The notes under the pieces were generated by a model that was not told where the DNA came from, did no database searches, and saw only the letters and a list, made by a program, of their open reading frames with translations. From positions 1 through 64,000 of the forward strand of contig NZ_BJXJ01000016.1 of assembly GCF_007990935.1 (NCBI RefSeq): DNA of 64,000 nt, given 5' to 3'. How positions within the stretch are numbered: the stretch's first letter is position 1; the number at the start of each line of letters is the position of its first letter. The DNA is from Vibrio sagamiensis NBRC 104589. GTDB taxonomy: Bacteria; Pseudomonadota; Gammaproteobacteria; Enterobacterales; Vibrionaceae. This document shows positions 59,116 to 64,000 of this stretch, one piece after another. A program made the position numbers and the translations under genes.

Positions 59116-60144
59116 ATGACAACAATGACAATTACTCGTCCTGACGACTGGCACGTTCACCTTCGCGATGGCGAAGTTCTTAAAGATACGGTTCGCGATA
59201 TTAGCCGTTACAACGGTCGAGCACTGATCATGCCGAATACCGTCCCACCCGTTACCGATACTGAGATGGCATTAGCCTACCGTGATCGCATCCTCGCTGA
59301 AGAGCACGGAGAACAGTTTGAGCCACTTATGGCGCTGTACCTGACTGATAACACAACACCAGATGAAATACGCAAAGCAAAAGCTACTGGCCACATTGTT
59401 GCAGCTAAACTGTACCCTGCTGGTGCCACGACTAACTCTGATTCTGGCGTCACTGATGCTAAAAATATCTACCATGTTCTGGAAGCCATGGAAGAAGTGG
59501 GTATGTTACTGTTAGTTCATGGCGAAGTGACCCATCATGACGTCGACATCTTCGATCGTGAGAAAGCGTTTCTTGATAGCGTATTAGCTCCAATTGTGAA
59601 CGACTTCCCGAACTTAAAAATCGTTCTGGAGCACATCACCACTGCGGACGCTGCTCAATTTGTGCATAACGCTTCTGATAACGTCGCAGCCACCATCACG
59701 GCTCACCATTTGTTGTTTAACCGCAATCACATGCTCGTCGGTGGTATTAAACCGCATTTTTACTGCTTACCTATCCTGAAACGCAATACCCACCAGCAAG
59801 CATTGATAAAAGCAGCCACTAGCGGCAGTAAAAAGTTCTTCCTTGGTACCGATTCTGCACCACACGCCAAAGGAGCAAAAGAGTCGGCTTGTGGTTGTGC
59901 GGGTTCATACACTGCTCATGCAGCCTTAGAGCTTTACGCAGAAGTGTTCGAAAATGAAGGAAAATTGGAAAACCTTGAAGCGTTTGCAAGCTTTAACGGC
60001 CCAGACTTTTACGGTATTGCTCGTAATAGCGACACCGTTACATTAGAAAAGGCGTCTTGGGACGTCGCAGAATCGATGCCTTTTGGTCAAGATATTGTGG
60101 TTCCAATTCGTGCCAATGAAAAAATCGAGTGGCAAGTGAAATAA
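59116..60144 (+). CDS. pyrC: Dihydroorotase
   Basis: 342 residues, the length of type II PyrC, from the ATG at 59116 after GGGAGC. The zinc ligands HVH are in [10 protein letters not shown], the carboxylated Lys in [13 protein letters not shown] (about residue 97-109), and HGE plus EHIT later give the other metal ligands. It converts carbamoyl aspartate to dihydroorotate in pyrimidine synthesis. Monocistronic. Confidence 0.96.
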   Translation: MTTMTITRPDDWHVHLRDGEVLKDTVRDISRYNGRALIMPNTVPPVTDTEMALAYRDRILAEEHGEQFEPLMALYLTDNTTPDEIRKAKATGHIVAAKLYPAGATTNSDSGVTDAKNIYHVLEAMEEVGMLLLVHGEVTHHDVDIFDREKAFLDSVLAPIVNDFPNLKIVLEHITTADAAQFVHNASDNVAATITAHHLLFNRNHMLVGGIKPHFYCLPILKRNTHQQALIKAATSGSKKFFLGTDSAPHAKGAKESACGCAGSYTAHAALELYAEVFENEGKLENLEAFASFNGPDFYGIARNSDTVTLEKASWDVAESMPFGQDIVVPIRANEKIEWQVK

Positions 60145-60180
60145 ACGTCATATTCAGCTAGGTTAGAAATACTTACGTTC

Positions 60181-60222
60181 GGCCATTGAAAACGCATCTG
60201 TGATATTCAATGGCCTATTTAT
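60181..60222 (+). terminator. Probable terminator of pyrC
   Basis: GGCCATTGAA / TTCAATGGCC is a perfect 10-bp stem with a 15-nt loop followed by TATTTATG, a weak T-run, in the convergent gap with the DUF808 gene. Confidence 0.6.
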
Positions 60223-60293
60223 GCCGCTAATTAGCTAAATCAACTCTCGTCCAAGTAACCTCTCATCACTAGAGCATGTCCTGTCTTCCATTA

Positions 60294-61205
60294 TCACTGA
60301 CGAACTTTTTCAACCGCCGTCCACACAGCAACTAGAATTAGCCCCGCGAAAAGACCAATCAACCCATTTAAAAATGTTGGTATCACTGCCGTCAGTAACG
60401 TATGAGACGAAAAGTCCATAATAATCGGTTCAATTAAGTGATGAATAGCAGGCACATTGTGTACGATGATGCCGCCTCCGACCAAAAACATCGCCGCTGT
60501 TCCCACTACCGCAAGTAACTTCATCAGTTTGGGCGCAAATGCAACTAAAGCGGCACCAAGTTTGGCTTTAATGCCCACCCCTTTTGAACTTCGCTCCAAA
60601 TAAAACCCAAGATCATCAAGCTTTACGATGCCTGCAACAAGGCCATAAACACCAATGGTCATGATCACTGCAATCAAACTGACCACAAAGACCTGAGTCA
60701 GGGTATTTGCTCCTGTGACGGTGCCTAAAGCAATTACAATGATTTCTGCTGAGAGAATAAAATCGGTTCTGATCGCACCTGCGACTTTTCTTTTTTCATA
60801 TTCTTCAATAGATTCGCCCTCACCAATCTCTTCTCCAGAGGATTGACTCTGCTCTGAATCGGTTGGATGATGAAACAGTTTCTCGACGATTTTTTCTGCG
60901 CCTTCAAAGCAGAGAAACAGGCCACCGAGCAGCAACAGCGGCATGATTAACCATGGAATAAAAGCGCTGATCAACAGTGCAGAGGGCACCAGAATCAGCT
61001 TATTTTTAAACGAGCCTTTTGCAACGGCCCACACTACGGGAATTTCACGCTCAGCTGACACACCTGAGACTTGCTGCGCATTTAAGGCTAGGTCATCACC
61101 CAGCACCCCTGCCGTCTTTTTTGCGGCGACTTTTGACATTAATGCGACATCATCGAGTACGGCGGCAATATCATCTAATAACGTCAGTAAGCTTGCTCCT
61201 GCCAT
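60294..61205 (-). CDS. DUF808 family inner membrane protein (YedI-like)
   Basis: 303 residues. The start AGASLLTLLDDIAAVLDDVA followed by DLALNAQQV is the family signature, then several membrane helices (LLISAFIPWLIMPLLLLGG and four more). The family is widespread, of unknown function, probably located in the inner membrane. Monocistronic. Confidence 0.88.
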   Translation of the reverse strand: MAGASLLTLLDDIAAVLDDVALMSKVAAKKTAGVLGDDLALNAQQVSGVSAEREIPVVWAVAKGSFKNKLILVPSALLISAFIPWLIMPLLLLGGLFLCFEGAEKIVEKLFHHPTDSEQSQSSGEEIGEGESIEEYEKRKVAGAIRTDFILSAEIIVIALGTVTGANTLTQVFVVSLIAVIMTIGVYGLVAGIVKLDDLGFYLERSSKGVGIKAKLGAALVAFAPKLMKLLAVVGTAAMFLVGGGIIVHNVPAIHHLIEPIIMDFSSHTLLTAVIPTFLNGLIGLFAGLILVAVWTAVEKVRQ

Positions 61206-61387
61206 TGAATTTATCTCTTATCGTTGTTTTATCTATCTGAATTGAATGAAATACGACTGTTTTACCTGATTATACCCAGCAACTCAAATAGTGATGAATT
61301 TGTTATTACTAGGAATTTTCAGTTGCTCTACTCGTTATACACGTCTAGTCTTGGCCTACATTTCCAAGAACACAGAAGAAAGTATAG

Positions 61388-62308
61388 ATGAAAAGTGAAC
61401 ACCACTACCCGATAGGAACCCCTGGCCAGCCTTGGGGAGAAGAAGAACGTTTGGCTTGGTTTAAGCAGTGTGAGGTGAAACGCAGCTATCAGCAAGAGGT
61501 GGTCAGCAAAATTAAAGCGCTTGATGGTCGTTTTAACGTTGAACAATACGGTGCTCTTTCTTACGACGAATTGCGCTTCCCATTATTTTGCATTAAGACG
61601 CAAAACTGGGATCCAGCGAAGCCAACAATCTTGGTGACCGGTGGCGTTCATGGCTATGAAACCAGCGGTGTGCATGGCGCATTAAAATTCGCAGATACAC
61701 AAGCAGAACGTTATGAACAATACTTTAATATTGTCATTGCGCCATGTGTTAGTCCATGGGGTTATGAAGTGATCAATCGCTGGAACCCAAATGCCATCGA
61801 TCCTAACCGTTCTTTCTATGCAGACAGCCCTGCTGAAGAGTCAGCAAATTTAATTAAACTGGTTGCGACTCTGGGTGATATCTTAATGCATATTGATTTA
61901 CATGAAACAACCGACACCGACGAAACAGAATTCCGCCCAGCTTTGTCTGCAAGAGATGGTGCTGAATACAGTGAAGGTTTGATACCAGATGGTTTTTATA
62001 CTGTCGGCGACTCTGAAAACCCTCAACTGGATTTTCAAAAGGCTGTGATTGATTCTGTCGCCAAAGTGACTCACATTGCACCTGCTGATCATAACGGAGA
62101 AATCATCGGTTCCGCGGTGGTTCAACATGGGGTGATCCTATACCCAATGGTTAAGCTTGGTTTATGTGGTGGGGTGACTCGTTGTACCTATGGCACGACA
62201 ACTGAAGTCTACCCTGACAGTCCTAAGGTCACTGATGAAGAGTGCAATGATGCACAGGTAGCAGCGATTGTCGGCGGTCTGGACTATGTGATTGGGCAGT
62301 TGGCATAA
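61388..62308 (+). CDS. M14-type metallopeptidase, AstE/ASPA-like
   Basis: 306 residues. The zinc motif GGVHGYETSG (HxxE, about residues 87-96) and HIDLHETTD (about 173-181) fit M14 carboxypeptidase or succinylglutamate desuccinylase/aspartoacylase-like enzymes. No signal peptide, so it is probably cytoplasmic. Expected to cleave a C-terminal residue or an N-acyl amino acid. Substrate not determined. Followed by a palindromic hairpin. Confidence 0.82.
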   Translation: MKSEHHYPIGTPGQPWGEEERLAWFKQCEVKRSYQQEVVSKIKALDGRFNVEQYGALSYDELRFPLFCIKTQNWDPAKPTILVTGGVHGYETSGVHGALKFADTQAERYEQYFNIVIAPCVSPWGYEVINRWNPNAIDPNRSFYADSPAEESANLIKLVATLGDILMHIDLHETTDTDETEFRPALSARDGAEYSEGLIPDGFYTVGDSENPQLDFQKAVIDSVAKVTHIAPADHNGEIIGSAVVQHGVILYPMVKLGLCGGVTRCTYGTTTEVYPDSPKVTDEECNDAQVAAIVGGLDYVIGQLA

Positions 62309-62311
62309 AGT

Positions 62312-62345
62312 ATACCCAACATGCTCTTCACAGCATGTTGGGTTA
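62312..62345 (+). terminator. Hairpin after the M14 peptidase gene
   Basis: ACCCAACATGCT / AGCATGTTGGGT is a perfect 12-bp stem with a 6-nt loop, flanked by TAT and TAT. The T-run is poor, and the element resembles the other TATACCC palindromes of this region. Confidence 0.6.
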
Positions 62346-62353
62346 TCGAACCG

Positions 62354-62566
62354 TTACGCCATAAATGTCTTATAAAAATTACGCACACATTGAATGGTGC
62401 AGTAAATCATTGTGGTGAAAAACGCAATTGCCATGTAATCATAAATGTCACTAATAACACCATCCGACAGCGCATCACAGCTTCGACTCCACAAGTTTGG
62501 CAAATGATGTAATAACAATAATGCCCCCGTAATCCTAAATAAGGTTTTATTGGCTTTAGACTTCAT
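62354..62566 (-). CDS. Small membrane protein paired with the LRR protein
   Basis: 70 residues from the ATG at 62566, with AAGGAG eight bases upstream. Two hydrophobic segments (TLFRITGALLLLHHLPNLW and YMAIAFFTTMIYCTIQCV). It starts 12 bp after the LRR gene stops, so the two form an operon. No family recognised. Confidence 0.7.
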   Translation of the reverse strand: MKSKANKTLFRITGALLLLHHLPNLWSRSCDALSDGVISDIYDYMAIAFFTTMIYCTIQCVRNFYKTFMA

Positions 62567-62578
62567 CAAAAACACTCC

Positions 62579-63979
62579 TTAAAAAAGTAACTGCTTCTTG
62601 CGGGGTAAGATTTTATAAAAATGGGTTCTAAAGATACTAAATTCTACATTTTCATAAGTTTTTATTGTTTCATCATCTATATGTAATAAAGGATTCCCAG
62701 ATAAATTAAGCTGATTCAACTGACTACCAATAGGTAAATTGGGCACTTCTATTACTTTATTATCAGGTAATAATAACGACTTTAATTTAGGAGCAAGTAA
62801 AGCTGGAGCGATATCATACACTTCATTATCATATAAATAAAGATTTTCTAAATTAGGTAATTTTCTTACAGCAGAAATATCGACCACGTTACAATACCGA
62901 CAATCAATTTCTTTTAAGCTAGGAACATTTTCAATTCCCTCCAAATTGGGCAGGTTATTATTATTACCCTCCAGTTCAGTCAAATTAGGCAGTTCGGATA
63001 ACTTAGCTATAAAGTTCCCATCGGTATTATTAACAAACAAGCGTTTTAATTGATGCAGCCCTTTTATACTAGGTAGGTTTTCATCGTCAGGATTTAATAA
63101 AGATAGATCTTCAACATTAGGTGGAAACTTTAAATCTTGCACTTCTTTTCCTTTTATGCTGAATAACCTTAGTTTGGTCAAATTTTCTAATTTATAGAGA
63201 TCATCGATATCATGATATGAAGGTGAAGAAGCAATAAGTGTTTTGAGACTATTAAATGTTTCTATTTTTAACCCTGTCTCTTTGCCATCTCGCTCTGTAT
63301 ATGCAACTAATAGATATTCTAAATTAGGGTTATTGTTAAGCCCAGATAAGTCTTTTACTTTACCTGTATAAAGGATCAAAGAGTTTAAATTTTTATGAAC
63401 ACTTAAACCATCGATATTTATGGTGTCTTCTTCTTCTATTTTGGCTCTAATGAGTTTGCCACTTTTAGGCAATTTAATATCTTTTAAACCATTAAGAGTT
63501 AAAGTGATGGTCTCAAGGTTATTAAACTGACTCATATCTAACACTGCCCTCTCTACTTGAGAGCATTTTAATATCAAGTGGCTGACTGTGCTAAGTGATG
63601 GAATCACCTCTACTGGAATTATGGTGTCTTCTTCTGCAATAAAGTGAATGACTTGACCTTTTCTATTGAGCAATACAATGACTTTAGAGCGATTACCTCC
63701 AAAATAAATAAAATCATAATTTGAAACACCTGGTGTGAATTTTTTATTATTTCTATCTTTAATAGTTATATCAGGCCCCATCTCACCAGTTAAGCCATCG
63801 ACATAAATACTGAGATCACCGTGGTTAGGCTTTATATATTTGATCAGCTGCTGTGCTGCTGGAGAAGCTTGGATAATAGCATCTGCTTTTTGCTGCTTTG
63901 TCAATGCTAATACAGGCAAACTTAGCCATAACATTAATAAGCCGATGAACATACTTTTAATCTTTATGGGAGTATTCAT
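62579..63979 (-). CDS. Exported leucine-rich-repeat protein
   Basis: 466 residues; AGGAG precedes the ATG. Signal peptide (MFIGLLMLWLSLPVLA), an N-terminal cap domain (about 30-130), then about a dozen LRRs of internalin-like type, for example LPNLTELEGNNNNLPNLEGI and KLPNLENLYLYDNEVYDI, ending in a basic tail LPRKKQLLF. Likely secreted or periplasmic and used for protein binding; whether it meets host or self proteins is unknown. Confidence 0.82.
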   Translation of the reverse strand: MNTPIKIKSMFIGLLMLWLSLPVLALTKQQKADAIIQASPAAQQLIKYIKPNHGDLSIYVDGLTGEMGPDITIKDRNNKKFTPGVSNYDFIYFGGNRSKVIVLLNRKGQVIHFIAEEDTIIPVEVIPSLSTVSHLILKCSQVERAVLDMSQFNNLETITLTLNGLKDIKLPKSGKLIRAKIEEEDTINIDGLSVHKNLNSLILYTGKVKDLSGLNNNPNLEYLLVAYTERDGKETGLKIETFNSLKTLIASSPSYHDIDDLYKLENLTKLRLFSIKGKEVQDLKFPPNVEDLSLLNPDDENLPSIKGLHQLKRLFVNNTDGNFIAKLSELPNLTELEGNNNNLPNLEGIENVPSLKEIDCRYCNVVDISAVRKLPNLENLYLYDNEVYDIAPALLAPKLKSLLLPDNKVIEVPNLPIGSQLNQLNLSGNPLLHIDDETIKTYENVEFSIFRTHFYKILPRKKQLLF

Positions 63980-64000
63980 TTTTTTACTTCTCCTGCAATC

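Overview
The window is AT-rich gammaproteobacterial DNA. Its gene content and gene order match chromosome 2 of a Vibrio: the hutZ/hutX and tonB1-exbB1-exbD1-hutBCD haem cluster followed by a LuxT/SwrT-like TetR regulator, nadE, a MOSC-ferredoxin reductase next to pyrC, the betBA-choXWV osmoprotection operon, torS/torT, and the mgsA-helD-yccS neighbourhood. Short palindromes built on TATACCCAAG, which I associate with Vibrio intergenic regions, recur between genes. The species cannot be named from what is visible.

Layout. 1-7688 (minus) is the first 2562 codons of a giant lipoprotein made largely of Ig/cadherin-like domains; it runs off the left edge. 7939-10116 holds an M23 endopeptidase and the ribosome-assembly GTPase YlqF. 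10533-15481 is an accessory operon of three exported proteins: two tandem paralogues resembling alpha-xenorhabdolysin (XaxA/YaxA) subunits, and a 787-residue helical protein whose C-terminus recalls the C-terminal beta domain of Tc toxin A components. This probable three-part pore-forming toxin is the most notable system here. 15598-24483 carries a small membrane protein, an OFA-type MFS carrier, a FAN1-like nuclease, the TMAO sensor pair torS/torT and mgsA. 24558-34484 carries helD, yccS, two small proteins, a cueR-like regulator, a GGDEF-EAL protein and an L,D-transpeptidase-like protein; a tRNA-Gly(UCC) follows at 34731.

35252-41520 (minus) is a choline uptake and choline-to-betaine operon (betB-betA-choX-choW-choV) without the expected betI upstream. 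A 1-kb AT-rich gene desert follows, ending in an orphan plus-strand terminator that may belong to a small RNA. 42525-49623 holds ppiC and the iron/haem island: hutX-hutZ diverge from tonB1-exbB1-exbD1-hutB-hutC-hutD across a Fur-box-like site, and hutW is absent. 50134-54593 is a set of small, envelope and lipid genes, including a secreted protein of eight 20-residue repeats, a patatin-like lipase and a PlsC-like acyltransferase. 54644-60144 contains NAD synthesis genes (a NadD-like adenylyltransferase divergent from nadE), the MOSC-ferredoxin reductase, and pyrC preceded by a good PurR-box match. 60294-63979 ends with a DUF808 membrane protein, an AstE/ASPA-like metallopeptidase, and a secreted leucine-rich-repeat protein in an operon with a small membrane protein.

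Functional themes are envelope and surface proteins, osmotic, metal and haem homeostasis, TMAO sensing, and one probable secreted toxin system. I saw no insertion sequence, prophage, integron or CRISPR array.
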